Positions 9,768-23,859 of a stretch of 64,000 nucleotides of DNA are shown one piece after another. This stretch comes from Ashinkailepas kermadecensis (lineage: Eukaryota > Arthropoda > Thecostraca > Neolepadidae). Position numbers and translations under genes: made by a program. The DNA lies in NCBI GenBank assembly GCA_034440615.1, contig JAOTOM010004629.1:122001-186000 (forward strand), given 5' to 3'. A model generated the notes under the pieces. That model saw nothing but the letters and a program-made list of their open reading frames with translations, ran no database searches and had not been told where the DNA came from. Every line of letters begins with the position of its first letter. Position 1 is the stretch's first letter.

Positions 9768-11407
9768 ATTTTCTTTACGCACACTTTTTGGCGGTGAACA
9801 CCCGGAGCTCCTTTAGCTACTTTTCACTTTTCTACATAGCACAAAACTGGAACAATTCATTTGAAGTCGAACGCTATCATCCTCTCCGCTCTCGTATAAC
9901 ACACAGGTATAGGTTATCTCCAAATAGATAGCTCCAGACAGGCAGGGACAGATCCAATTGGGAAAAACGGATGGTTTCTCCATATATTGCGCTTGGGTTT
10001 TTACTTTCGTGTATTCCAAGCATTCTGCCTTCACGTTTCCCCAAGCTTTAACTTTAAGATACACCTACACATCCAAGTGTCGACCCGGACGCCAACGGCT
10101 CGCCCTGGGCGCCGGGCCACCTCTTGGTTTTCAGGTCGCGGCTGGTCAGTGGAGCCAGTCCGGAGGCTGTGATGCTGTCGGCACCCTCCAAATGTACTGT
10201 CGCCTGTCATGTACGTCTGTATGTATGTTTATCTGCATGTCATGTGTGTACCCGCCCTCTACGCCATTTGTTTTGTTTGTTCTCAACTTTTATCTCTTGC
10301 TCGATACCACCGGATGCCACATTAGCCGGTTTAACGTAACTCTGTCCCAACGTAGTGTATCTCTAGTGCATGACACTTAGTCACTGTCAAATATTTTAAA
10401 ACATTAGAAGAAAAAACAGTACTCTCGAATGATCGATTGGTGGTGTGGCCAGTCAGCACTCGGGAAGTACAAAGTGAAATATATCGAGTTGCATTTCATC
10501 AGATTTGATTTGAGTTGTGGGACTTAATGCCGGTATGCCAGATGATCGATGTCATATGAAGGAAGGGTCATCTGAACATGCACCGCCTGATGTTCAGAGA
10601 TCAATTTCGCCATTGTTTTTGTACTCACGCAGTTTGCTAATAAATGGTGCGAGGCAAATCACAACCTGTGTTAAATCACGCTCCACAGAGGTCTTCGTTT
10701 GTAACTACAAATAGTGTAATTCTGGCACGATTTTGTCATTGTTTCACAAATGATGTAAGTTCACAGTGCCTTTCAGTAATAAGCAACATACGCATTCAAA
10801 AATAATATGACGTATTTGAAATAATGATTAAATGATAAAACATCGCCGCATGAAGTATATAATTAATAATTAAAACACATGAGATCAAACAATGCAAAAT
10901 ATGATACTTCATTTGGAACAATATGTCGTTCCATTCCATAAACCGTTGAAAAGGACATGAACCGAGCTCGGAATCTAAATAATGAAACCACATTCCATAG
11001 CACCCGCAACACCTTTCAAATATTGACGCTTACGTTCACAGTGCAAGCATGAAGATCCACGTCGAGAACAGGCTTCAACTGCTGAAATTCATAATAAATA
11101 ACAAGCAAAACTAAGTGCCCCGTACCAGACTTAATTGACGCATAAATCAAATAGAAATGATACAGTACAAAACATAACATCATACAGCATACATATTGGG
11201 TGGGCCAACACCAGCACCATGGGTAGAGAATCCGACGGAGTTGATGTGGGGATGGGGTCCTGTCACACTGGGAGCCTCGGCTAATATGCTGACCGTACCC
11301 TGCATCAGTCAATTTTCATTCCCCATTGCTTGAGCATTACTGGGGTGCTGTAGAGGGGGAACACGGCAGACTTGATTTGGCATCCATTGACGTCAACGGT
11401 AGCCCCT
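9768..11407. other. No recognisable feature
   Basis: Mixed-composition sequence. Short open frames in several phases, none with a recognisable domain. An AT-rich stretch lies at about 10790-10990. Confidence 0.35.
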
Positions 11408-11470
11408 CCCCAGTGACGGATCCAGGGGAGAGGGGCATTTCCGGGTTTAACGGGGAAGGGGCGGAACCCC
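11408..11470 (+). mobile_element. Possible hAT-like terminus
   Basis: CAGTGACGGATCCAGGGG at 11408 followed by G-rich sequence resembles hAT-family terminal inverted repeats (CAGNGGCGGATCC type). No partner terminus or 8-bp TSD was found. Confidence 0.25.
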
Positions 11471-12731
11471 ACCTGCATCCCTCACCTCCCCCGTTCCACC
11501 ACCCTACGGCGGATAAAGATGGAGTTGGCGATCTTCCTTGAGTTCGAGACCCGCTAAATCCCCAGTTGCTCGCTGCAACTGAACTTAGTCGAAAAACAGA
11601 TAAAATGTATTCATCCTTCCTTGACTGGCACTGCGCTGCACCAATATTCACACAACCTTCAACATATGTTATCGCAACGGTGTATTTACCACAACTCTTG
11701 ACAATCAACAACCTTCGCGAAATGCAAACGATGCAATAACACTCATTTCCCATAGTTTGTGGTTAACAATCGTTGTACTTTGGGTTAGTAGCTTTGTTAG
11801 CTCGTGATGTTAGTGAAGTGGCATCTTTGCAAACAACAGCACAAACGATGTGTTCGCACGAAAATACATGTGTGAATACATACGAATACACACTATGAAT
11901 ACACATGTGAATACGCAGCTTGTGATCTTAGTGAAATTGGTCTCAGCTTATTATGGGGGTACATTGTCAAGTTAGCTTCGACGCGCAGTGGTATTTGCGT
12001 TTTTATATCTATTTTCCAATAAGCATTTTCAGATTGATGCTTTTGAATGCCGAATGAATAATAATCGGTCGCGCTGTGCCAACGCTGCCTCCGTTCATTT
12101 ATTTGACTATCGCTTCTCGTGTGATAAAAAAAAACAAAAAGTGAAATTAAAGATGCAAGGTCGTCTGGACAGGCGACCATGCTGATTCGTAGGAAGAAAA
12201 GGTAGGCAATGTTCAGTAAACAGTCACGGACAATTGTTCAACATATGGTCGCATATGCCCTGATCGGCTGATAGGTAGCGTGGCATCTCGAGAGGCATGG
12301 CAAGCTCGTCAGCACACTCCTTCATAATATAAGCGCTTAAATGGACTTTCCTGCAGTTGCATAGTCGAATATCAGCTGAACGCGTGGAACTGTAGAGAAA
12401 GTTGCGCTCTGTCGAACGGAATGTCTATTCTGACAACTCGGTCCTGTTTTCTCTCAATTTGCTTTCCCCAGTTACCCCGGATGTCAGCAAGATTCATGCC
12501 GGGCTACCAGAGTTTACTTTTTCGGTACTGCTATTGTTCGCAAGTATCGTTGGTATCAGCCAATCAGCTTGCGAATTCACATTACAACAGGAGTGCGTGA
12601 ACACAGCGTTACGTGCAGTACATAGCAGAACGCGTCCAGCAGTGTCGATTATATTTTTTTAATTAATTTGGTCCAAATTCTTGCTGGTGTGGCTTTATGG
12701 ACCAGGGTCCTATTGCTAAGCACGGCTCGTT
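11471..12731. other. No recognisable feature
   Basis: No domain-bearing open frame. Near 11860-11920 there are a few short degenerate repeats of ATGTGAATAC. A T-rich tract ends the stretch at about 12650. Confidence 0.35.
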
Positions 12732-12994
12732 GTGTGAACCCCCGGCCCCACCACCCGATCCAGGTGAATTCCAGTTGTGTGAACCCTGGCCCCACCACCC
12801 GATCCAGGTGAATTCCAGTTGCGTGAACCCTGGCCCCACCACCCTATCCAGGTGAATTCCAGTTGCGTGAACCCCGGCCCAACTACCCGATCCAGGTGAA
12901 TTCCAGTTGTGTGAACCCCGGCCCCACCACCCGATCCAGGTGAATTCCAGTTGCGTGAACCCCGGCCCCACCACCCGATCCAGGTGAATTACAG
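12732..12994. repeat. 44-bp minisatellite, 6 units
   Basis: Six units of about 44 bp with core CCACCCGATCCAGGTGAATT. Units differ by GTGTG/GCGTG and CCCTGG/CCCCGG variants. The 269-codon minus-strand frame over it (12663-13472) is the array plus two SINE-like units and is not a gene. Confidence 0.9.
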
Positions 12995-13019
12995 TCCAAC
13001 GGCAGATTTTTGGTCGATA

Positions 13020-13212
13020 ATGTAACGTGCCGTCAATGCACCGACACGGCCGTTCCGATAGCTCGTCTCCGGCCTTATCGAGCCAGTTGCCAACTGAGCG
13101 TCCCAGCCGGAGGCTAAATGCGAGCGCATGAAGCGACCCGAATCCTGTCTCGCCAGGACTGGGGAGACCTGTGCAGGCCAGCGCTCTAACCAACTGAGCC
13201 ACCGGGGCGGCT
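13020..13212 (-). mobile_element. tRNA-headed SINE-like unit (Ala/Thr-like head)
   Basis: On the minus strand the unit starts GCCGCCCCGG and then TGGCTCAGTTGGTTAGAGCG, a near-perfect pol III A box and D arm. ATTCGGGTC follows about 50 bp downstream as a degraded B box. The rest (to about 13020) is unrelated body sequence. It does not fold as a full tRNA because the acceptor 3' half is missing. No TSD was identified. A SINE of an older family is the likely reading; a decayed tRNA pseudogene is the alternative. Confidence 0.55.
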
Positions 13213-13286
13213 AAACACGGCCAATGTGATATTACCGCGGTGCATATTGATGGTGCATATCGAGCATCACCCAAAGCTCTTTGTTT

Positions 13287-13445
13287 ATTTATTGGGTGAT
13301 TCACGACGCGCTTTATGCACTGGCGCCGCCCAGTTTCGCCGGTGGACCGCGGGATTGGGAAATGTCCCGAGCGGCTCGAGTGTTGAGCCCGGGATGTTTG
13401 GCACCCAGAGCTCAACACGTTAACCACTCGGCCATCCCCGCTCCT
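13287..13445 (-). mobile_element. tRNA-headed SINE-like unit (Ser/Leu-like head)
   Basis: On the minus strand GGGGATGGCCGAGTGGTTAA is the start of a class II (Ser/Leu) tRNA, including the A box. A GC-rich body follows, ending in AATAAATAAACAAAG. AAGCTCT occurs on both sides (about 13275 and 13449) and may be the remnant of a TSD. The unit lies in tandem with the one at 13020-13212 in the same orientation. Confidence 0.5.
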
Positions 13446-13509
13446 CGAAGCTCTGTTCTTCTGGAACAACATGTGATCTTCGGTTGGTCTGATATAGATA
13501 CATACATAT

Positions 13510-13510
<1 letters not shown>

Positions 13511-13575
<65 letters not shown>
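13511..13575. repeat. (AT)n microsatellite
   Basis: About 32 uninterrupted AT dinucleotides. Confidence 0.97.
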
Positions 13576-13578
<3 letters not shown>

Positions 13579-14562
13579 CTTACTTAGAGATACGAAGAAG
13601 ATACGGAGATATTCGGCCGCTACGACCTTTTTTGCCATTTCTCCCTGCTGCGTTGTTTATGGCATGACCTTCTGTCAGTAGATCACTCCGTACGGCTGGA
13701 TCCCCTGTCTGTTCTAGTGTTGAATCATCGTGTGTCTTAGTATCTATACCAGGTGTGCCAACGATAAATGAAATCAGAGACGGCATGATTTATTTTGGAA
13801 ACCTCTAATGTACATTCTGTTGTAGTCGAGAATGTTTCCAAGTGTGGAATGCCCCTTGGAATGCGTGTGGGTTAACCATGAACATCTTTCACCATTAGAC
13901 AGATCTTTGATCCATCTGTTTCACTATGGTGTACTGACGGATTAAAGGTTTTATGCTTATCAATGTCAAATGACAGATACTTCACTTGAGAACGAGGAAA
14001 GTCAAAGCGGTCAAGGACCGGAGCGTTCAGCTCATGAACAATCGGGATAATGCACCTATGCGCAGTTCAGAAAACGTCGTGCTGAAGCACTAGTTAAAAG
14101 AGCTGGTCCGCTTATTATCTCTTCGGTATGCTTTACCATCAACAATATATATAAGGGATAAGAGACGAATAAGAACAGGATTTGTGTGACCTAGCAGAAT
14201 ACCACAGGTGTTTGTTTCCTCTACAATCACGCACGTAAATGTAAGAATTATCTACGGTATTTATGGTTCGCATTGCAAGTATATCAAGTCGGACCTGCCA
14301 CTGAGGAAAGCAAACTGCACAGTACCGGGAGGCAAGTCGGATTTCATTCCCCCAAAAAGTATTTCCTTATCAAGCAGTGCATGTTTTACATCACGCACAT
14401 ACAACAAAGCAGCGCTTCTCGCCGCACCCAGCACTAGGACGTATCTCTCTCCCGCCACCAGCCGTGGCAGGAGAGAAGCAAGGACAGTGGAGCATGGAGT
14501 AAGGAGTGCACTGGAATGCCCGACCTCCCGCCGTTTCTACCCTGATATCCCCGCCTTCCATT
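13576..14562. other. No recognisable feature
   Basis: Moderately AT-rich sequence. The open frame at 14208-14669 (plus) runs into the SINE and has no recognisable domain. Confidence 0.35.
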
Positions 14563-14757
14563 CTCGTGGTGCACTTCGGTTGGTTGGTTATTGGTTTTAC
14601 GACACGTCGACCGTTGAGTCATGTAGCGTCGCCAATCTCTCACGCCGATTGGTCGCGGGCGAAGAGTAGCGACAGGTGAGACTCGAACCCACAACCTTTC
14701 GATTGTGAGACGAGCATCTTACCCCTAGACCACTCGTCCCCCTCGTGGTGCACTTCG
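14563..14757 (-). mobile_element. Young tRNA-derived SINE, copy A, with 16-bp TSD
   Basis: A 163-bp element (14579-14741, minus) is bounded by the perfect 16-bp direct repeat CTCGTGGTGCACTTCG at 14563-14578 and 14742-14757. On the minus strand the head GGGGACGAG is followed by A box TGGTCTAGGGGTA (14732-14720) and B box GGTTCGAGTCT (14689-14679), the pol III promoter of a tRNA. The acceptor stem does not close, so it is not a tRNA gene. The 3' part is a hairpin (CGACGC with GTGTCG, arm TACAT, bulge GTCGAC), then TAAAACCAATAACC and (AACC)n. Copy B at 44610-44767 differs at 6 bases plus one tail tetranucleotide, so the family moved recently. Confidence 0.9.
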
Positions 14758-14844
14758 ATGTTCGTTGCGCCGGCACCTTTGTGAACTCGTCTGTTGCCAT
14801 TCTTCCGTCAAAGCATCGAGCTACCACTAGTCACGTTCTGCAGC

Positions 14845-15100
14845 GTTCGGTTAACCTCGCGCTGCAGATGTTACATGGCCGTGGGCACGTTCGGCCAGCC
14901 TCGCGCTGCAGATGTTACATGGCCGTGGGCACGTTCGGCCAGCCTCGTGCCTCAGATGTGGGATAGCTGTGGGCACGTTCGGCCAACCTCGCGCCTCAGA
15001 CGTGAGATAGCTGTGGGCACGTTCGGCCAACCTCGCGCCTCAGACGTGAGATAGCTGTGGGCACGTTCGGCCAACCTCGCGCCTCAGATGTGAGATAGCC
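14845..15100. repeat. 44-bp minisatellite, about 6 units
   Basis: Units of 43-45 bp with core GTGGGCACGTTCGGCCAACC and an internal switch between a TTACATGGC type (first three) and a GAGATAGCT type (later units). Confidence 0.88.
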
Positions 15101-15615
15101 ATGGACGCGGATCGCGCACGCATTGCAGCTGTGGCAAGCAACGTCGTGGATACGGCAGTGTGTGGTCTCAGAGGAAGCGATTCGGGTCGGGAGTCGTTCG
15201 TCGATTACGTCACCAAATAGACACCAGGAGCAGCACAGGTAGCAGTCATCCGGAGAACACTATGAAAGCGCCCCAAACACCTCAGCCCCACACAGCCCGC
15301 CCAGTTCCCAGCACCATTCTCGCCTTGGTTGCTCTTGCGCCAATGAATTGAAGTGCTGCGGTGGGTCCGTACTCGGCTGTCATACTGCGCAGGCTGCATC
15401 TTAATCAGCAACAGCCTCCCATTGCGAGACCACGTGACCACAAGGCATTCATCGTGTGTTTGCCGCACTGCATGGGCCTTTTTAGTTTTTCCTGCGCTGA
15501 AAAGCCCATCAACACATGACTGAAAACTCAGGCTCATTGATGGAGAAGCTATGTTGGCTGTGATAACAGGTCATCTCGTGCAGTTCACTGGCCATTCACA
15601 GGTTTGCAGACATCG
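15101..15615. other. No recognisable feature
   Basis: Sequence between two minisatellites; no recognisable domain or repeat. Confidence 0.35.
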
Positions 15616-15918
15616 TGCATGGCACCTGCAGCGCGCGCTGTCGATGTCACGGCGCGGGGCCCTGACTGACCATTACAGTCTGCAGATCACTGCATGGCAC
15701 CTGCAGCGCGCGCTGTCGATGTCACGGCGCGGGGCCCTGACTGACCATTACAGTCCGCAGATCACTGCATGGCACCTGCAGCGCGCGCTGTCGATGTCAC
15801 GGCGCGGGGCCCTGACTGACCATTACAGTCCGCAGATCACTGCATGGCACCTGCAGCGCGCGCTGTCGATGTCACGGCGCGGGGCCCTGACTGACCATTA
15901 CAGTCCGCAGATCACTGC
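15616..15918. repeat. 75-bp minisatellite, 4 units
   Basis: Four nearly identical 75-bp units with core TGCATGGCACCTGCAGCGCG. Because 75 is a multiple of 3, the plus-strand frame 15551-15961 stays open as a 25-residue repeat (AWHLQRALSMSRRGALTDHY...). No evidence suggests it is translated. Confidence 0.92.
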
Positions 15919-16840
15919 AAGATGTATCCTCCATTCCGGTTCACGTGACGCGGTTCAGTGAGGAACCGCCATGTTGGTGCTGCAGATACGTGGTCCACCT
16001 CGGAGAGATCAGCATCCTCAGGTTGGTGTAATGGGTGACATTAGTGATGTCAGTTTTGAGGTGATCGCAACCAGCGCACGCCCGGGCCAGCTGAGAGGCG
16101 AAGACCAGTGTGAGGCTGGCGGCGACCCTAATAAACATCACCAGGCAGCGTCAGCGAAAGGGCAATTCATGACTTGCCAGGCTGGAGTGGCCTCAGCTAT
16201 CATATGTCGATATACGGCGCTCCGGCAATGCTTCCTCAGGATGTATCTGAACATCAATGACCTCAAGCAGACGTCATGCACGAGCCAGGAGGCCTGTGTG
16301 CTGGTGGCTGGGTTCGAACGGTCAGTACATATCGAGCCTTCGTGCTCATCGGCAGCATATTGATGTACACTACCAGTGGCTAACTGCATCGACCAAAACC
16401 ACATATAGCATAATACAAGCAGCACTTTTTCATTGTGTAATGTTGTACGAGTGGCCAGTACAATATCTACCATTATTAAACCAAGTTTTCCGTACTAGAC
16501 CATCAGTAACGTCGTAGGTCGTGAACGTCAGGAATGTTCTCAGCTTTTCCTACCGGATAATGCGTAAACAACTGAATGTTTTCCGTTCCACTGCAAGAAC
16601 TGAATCTGCATTGTTTCCCTGTGCGGCGAGCTGCGCCAAGCCTCGCTTGTTCTTTTCCACGAACCGTGACACTGGCTTCAAGTTGAGAATTTTACGTGGT
16701 TCAGGCTTGCAGTGTTGGTGAGGCTGCGGGGTGGGGTCGTGGGTATGTGCCGTGGGCTTGAACTCCCACGCTCCTACCTGCTAGGCTCTAGTTTAGCCGT
16801 GTTCACTCCGACTTCAATAAGCAGTGCCTGGCTAGACTGT
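15919..16840. other. No recognisable feature
   Basis: No recognisable gene. GGTTCGAAC at about 16312 resembles a B box but no A box precedes it. Confidence 0.35.
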
Positions 16841-16925
16841 CAGTCCGGCCCTGGAGTCAGGGGCGGATCCAGTCCGACCCTGGAGTCAGGGGCGGATCCA
16901 GAAGGGCCGGTTGGGGGAGGAAATA
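16841..16925 (+). mobile_element. Duplicated hAT-like terminus
   Basis: A 29-bp direct duplication (16841-16869 and 16870-16898) contains CAGGGGCGGATC. The second copy continues into CAGAAGGGCCGGTTGGGGG. The motif matches the CAGGGGCGGATCC style of hAT terminal repeats. No opposite end was found. Confidence 0.3.
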
Positions 16926-17306
16926 TCAAAACATGTAAATTTCAACACAGCAAAACAAGGCAAATTCTCCGAATTTCGAGGAAAAAAATCATCATATTTC
17001 AACAGGTAGCATTTGTTCGGTCTGCTTAAGACAATATTCACCGGCAGATCCATAACAGAGGCCCGGTGCATGTCATGCGGTGTTGGGAGGGCCACATACT
17101 ATGTGCCTTTCCACCCCGCACCACTGAAGAGACCCTGTGTCTGGAAATTTTCCGTTTATCATCCAGCAGTTCGTGCCTGTATTGTCTGAGAACATACCCT
17201 GTATTACTCGGCCATGGCCATGTATCAAGACACGGCAGCGGACCTTTGCTATCGTACCTCGATAAGGGCCCGATGCCGAACATATGACCATATCCGTACA
17301 TTTTGA
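16926..17306. other. No recognisable feature
   Basis: Unique-looking sequence, possibly the body of the element that starts at about 16890. Confidence 0.3.
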
Positions 17307-17343
17307 CACTGCTCGGACATTTGTCCGAGCAGTGCCTTTTTTT
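17307..17343. other. Perfect 13-bp hairpin followed by T-run
   Basis: CACTGCTCGGACA (17307-17319), a 2-nt TT loop and its exact reverse complement (17322-17334) are followed by CC and eight T. It looks like a terminator or a transposon end, but nothing upstream identifies a transcript. In a eukaryote T4+ would stop RNA polymerase III. Confidence 0.6.
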
Positions 17344-17391
17344 TCATTTCATTCATTGTCTGAGTCAGGTGAATTTTACCCTAAGTCTTCC

Positions 17392-17411
17392 ACGATTTAA
17401 ATTTAAATCGT
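17392..17411. repeat. 20-bp perfect palindrome
   Basis: ACGATTTAAA directly followed by its reverse complement, 58 bp after the hairpin at 17307-17334. Confidence 0.8.
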
Positions 17412-18500
17412 AACTGAATGCGTCTTGCCTTAGTCATCAGATAGTGCAGTTAGCTACGTAGTGCATGCCTGTGCAAAGTATGCAAATTCAAATTCAAGCA
17501 GATAACCTTTCCTTTTTATTTCATTGGTTGAAAAGTTGAAGTTGCGGTTACAATAATGACATGCGCAGATTATAAAGGCCTTCAGGAACACTCACATTGC
17601 ACTGCTGCTGAGCAATCTGGGATATTTAACGCACACGGGCTTCATTCATCAGCTGAAGCCATGCTGGCAATGCCGGGCTATGAGTCGGCAACACCAGCAC
17701 GCAGTAACGACAACCACTGCGAGCGGCGAGCGAACAGTGACCTGGCGCCTGGCCTTCGCGTCCCAGGCGAACATTGAAGCCAGTGAGGTGTTTGCATGCG
17801 GTGTGTCCAATAAACCAGGCAATTGATGGCCCTTCAAACGTGAACAGCACTTTGAAGTTGCACGCTTCTCAGCCGCAGTACACGGGCATCCTGGAACGAC
17901 GTATGACGTAGACCACAGCGATAATTAGTCTCTCATTAGAAGTCAATGGAGGGAAAGTTTAAAGATAGTTAGGAGCAGGGAAAATCCAGGGTTTTGCCAA
18001 TGGAGGGCCAGTGCTACCAGTGAAACTGAACGTCAAGCTGACATGCTAACCAAAAATTGAGTGGAGGTTATTAACAGCAAAAATGCATACACGATGAAAA
18101 ATTATTTCCCAGATCACCATGCTGGCGAAAAATAGCACGAGAAGCACACAAACGTACCTCCAAGAAGAGCTTGATTCAAACGTCTTCCTTCACGTTTGCA
18201 GACTACCCGGGGGCAGTCGGCACCATCCACCGCGTCAGACGCGGCGCGGGCCATGGCAGGGCGCGCGCCGCGCCGCCACCTGCGCAGCAGCGACAGGGGC
18301 AGCAGCGGCCAGCAGCCAGCAGCCAGCATCGCACTCACCACTGACGGCAGAAGCCAAGGTCCCGCGCCCACCACACGCCATGTGAAGGTGCCAAGGTCCC
18401 GACGCTGTCCTGGCCATGTGAAGGCTTGCCCGGCATGTGAAGGTATGCATGTGCTGGCGCCGTGGGTGGTCTGCAATCGCTGTCGGTTGGTACTGAGGGC
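17412..18500. other. No recognisable feature
   Basis: No domain-bearing frame. The part after 18230 is GC-rich with CAGCAGCGACAGGGGCAGCA-like simple sequence. Confidence 0.35.
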
Positions 18501-18650
18501 ACGTGGCCGCTCTCAGCACCACTCATATCACACGTGGCCGCTCTCAGCACCACTTATAGCACACGTGGCTGCTCTCAGCACCACTCACAACACATGTGGC
18601 TGTTGTCAGGACCACTCACAACACACGTGGCCGCTCTCAGCACCGCTAGA
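18501..18650. repeat. 31-bp minisatellite, about 5 units
   Basis: Units begin at 18501, 18532, 18563, 18594 and 18625 with core ACGTGGCCGCTCTCAGCACC. Confidence 0.9.
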
Positions 18651-18792
18651 GTAACAGACTTGCGACGTGCTAGAATAAAGGACGTGCGTAGAATGCAGAC
18701 TGAGTGAAACCCCTTGCCTTCCACTGCGGGTGGAAACCACTGCTGGCGATAACGTCCACTCTCATGCAGTGCTGCAGTCGATTGATCTGACA

Positions 18793-19991
18793 ACGATCTC
18801 TTCTCCCGGACTTGACACCGGCACATACGATCTCTTCTCCCGGACTTGACACCGGCACATACGATCTCTTCTCCCGGACTTGACACCGGCACATACGATC
18901 TCTTCTCCCGGACTTGACACCGGCACATACGATCTCTTCTCCCGGACTTGACACCGGCACATACGATCTCTTCTCCCGGACTTGACACCGGCACATACGA
19001 TCTCTTCTCCCGGACTTGACACCGGCACATACGATCTCTTCTCCCGGACTTGACACCGGCACATACGATCTCTTCTCCCGGACTTGACACCGGCACATAC
19101 GATCTCTTCTCCCGGACTTGACACCGGCACATACGATCTCTTCTCCCGGACTTGACACCGGCACATACGATCTCTTCTCCCGGACTTGACACCGGCACAT
19201 ACGATCTCTTCTCCCGGACTTGACACCGGCACATACGATCTCTTCTCCCGGACTTGACACCGGCACATACGATCTCTTCTCCCGGACTTGACACCGGCAC
19301 ATACGATCTCTTCTCCCGGACTTGACACCGGCACATCGATCTCCCCCGGACTTGACACGGCACATACGATCTCTCTCCCGGACTTGACACCGGCCATACG
19401 ATCTCTTCTCCCGGACTTGACCCGGCCATACGATCCTCTCCCGGACTTGACACCGGCACATACGATCTCTTCTCCCGGACTTGACACCGGCACATACGAT
19501 CTCTTCTCCCGGACTTGACACCGGCACATACGATCTCTTTCCCGGACTTGACACCGGCACATACGATCTCTTCTCCCGGACTTGACACCGGCACATACGA
19601 TCTCTTCTCCCGGACTTGACACCGGCACATACGATCTCTTCTCCCGGACTTGACACCGGCACATACGATCTCTTCTCCCGGACTTGACACCGGCACATAC
19701 GATCTCTTCTCCCGGACTTGACACCGGCACATACGATCTCTTCTCCCGGACTTGACACCGGCACATACGATCTCTTCTCCCGGACTTGACACCGGCACAT
19801 ACGATCTCTTCTCCCGGACTTGACACCGGCACATACGATCTCTTCTCCCGGACTTGACACCGGCACATACGATCTCTTCTCCCGGACTTGACACCGGCAC
19901 ATACGATCTCTTCTCCCGGACTTGACACCGGCACATACGATCTCTTCTCCCGGACTTGACACCGGCACATACGATCTCTTCTCCGGCACAT
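18793..19991. repeat. 34-bp minisatellite, about 35 units
   Basis: Highly homogeneous units with core GACTTGACACCGGCACATAC. A central block (about 19336-19440) and one unit near 19540 carry small deletions; all others are virtually identical. 34 is not a multiple of 3 and the unit has no stop on the minus strand, so all three minus frames stay open for 439-488 codons. These are array artefacts. Confidence 0.97.
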
Positions 19992-20688
19992 CTCAGCCAT
20001 CTGCCGTTCAGCCGCCACCAGTTCAAAACTGCTCGCCACATTCATCAGCAACGACTTCATGTACCAATCAGACTCGGTGACACAACCCTGCAGTCGGCAC
20101 AGCACGGCGAGTCTGTTCGTTGCCATGACTACACGATTGTGGCGGGCCGGTCAGATAGACGTCACGCCGACGCAGATTCGGTGTCGGTAGACTGGCCGGG
20201 TCAAGGTCGACAGCCGACGAGTGAACCCGGAATACGGCACTGCCGCCGCCGCCGCCGCTCACGCGCTTGAGATGTCAGAAAGGTCACCAGCATCTCGTGA
20301 GACGGTCTGGTGCCCCGCTGGATACCACCCCAAAGTGCCCGACATTCGGAATACGACCCGCTGAATGCGCGTTACTTTGCAGACTGACTCGAAAGCGCTA
20401 CTGTACCTAGTAGAATGCTGTTCAATTACACATGGGTTTGCACGAAGCCAGACGGCGACGAAAGCATCACCAAATTAGCACCACGATCAGACAGATTGCA
20501 TGAATCCTGCCTGATGCATTATTCAGAGACCGCGCAACGCACGGCTGTTGGTGATTGAGAAACACTGTCGCGCGAGCACACATTGTTTGCCGGCAGTCGG
20601 CGCGGGAAGCGTAGCTGCGAATTATCACCGCCATCAATGAGATCACTGCCGTGGTGCGGCGACGTGCGTGACATCACCGCGCCGGCCC
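19992..20688. other. No recognisable feature
   Basis: GC-rich sequence with a short GCC-repeat tract at about 20242-20258; no recognisable gene. Confidence 0.35.
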
Positions 20689-21130
20689 CGGTACTCAGCC
20701 GGCCCTGGCACTCAGCCGGCCCCGGAACTCAGCCGGCACCGGCACTCAGCCGGCCCTGGCACTCAGCCAGCCCTGGCACTCAGCCGGCACCGGCACTCAG
20801 CCGGCCCTGGCACTCAGCCGGCCCTGGCACTCAGCCGCACCGGCACTCAGCCGGCCCTGGCACTCCGCCGGCCCTGGCACTCAGCCGGAACCGGCACTCC
20901 GCCGGCCCTGGCACTCAGCCGGCACCGGCACTCAGCCGGCCCTGGCACTCAGCCGGCACCGGCACTCAGCCGGCCCTGCCACTCCGCCGGCCCTGGCACT
21001 CAGCCGGAACCGGCACTCAGCCGGCCCGGCACTCCCCCGGCACCGACACTCAGCCGGCACCGACACTCAGCCGGCACTCAGCCGGCCCCAGCACTCAGCC
21101 GGCACCGGCACACTCAGCCGGCACGCTCAG
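20689..21130. repeat. 17-bp minisatellite, about 26 units
   Basis: Alternating variants of a 17-bp unit, CCGGCACCGGCACTCAG and CCGGCCCTGGCACTCAG, with shortened units near the end. Confidence 0.93.
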
Positions 21131-21205
21131 GTACCGGTCAGACAGCAAGGTGAGGCCGGCGAATTGTGACTGTGATCGACAGGTAGTGGAGATGGAGACT
21201 TACCA

Positions 21206-23859
<2,654 letters not shown>

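Noticed and set aside
12663..13472. 269-codon minus-strand frame
   Set aside because: It spans a minisatellite and two SINE-like units; composition and context are non-coding.
14579..14741. True tRNA gene on the minus strand
   Set aside because: Boxes A and B are good but the acceptor stem does not close, and the unit continues into a SINE body with TSDs and a second copy elsewhere.
15551..15961. 136-codon frame with four 25-residue repeats
   Set aside because: The 75-bp repeat keeps frame by arithmetic; no signal peptide, domain or flanking gene structure.
18793..19991. TTGACA motif in every 34-bp unit, like a bacterial -35 box
   Set aside because: No matching -10 context and the surrounding elements are eukaryotic; coincidence of unit sequence.
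18575..20126. Open frames of 439-488 codons on the minus strand
   Set aside because: They lie in the 34-bp array; all three frames are open and encode the same rotating peptides.
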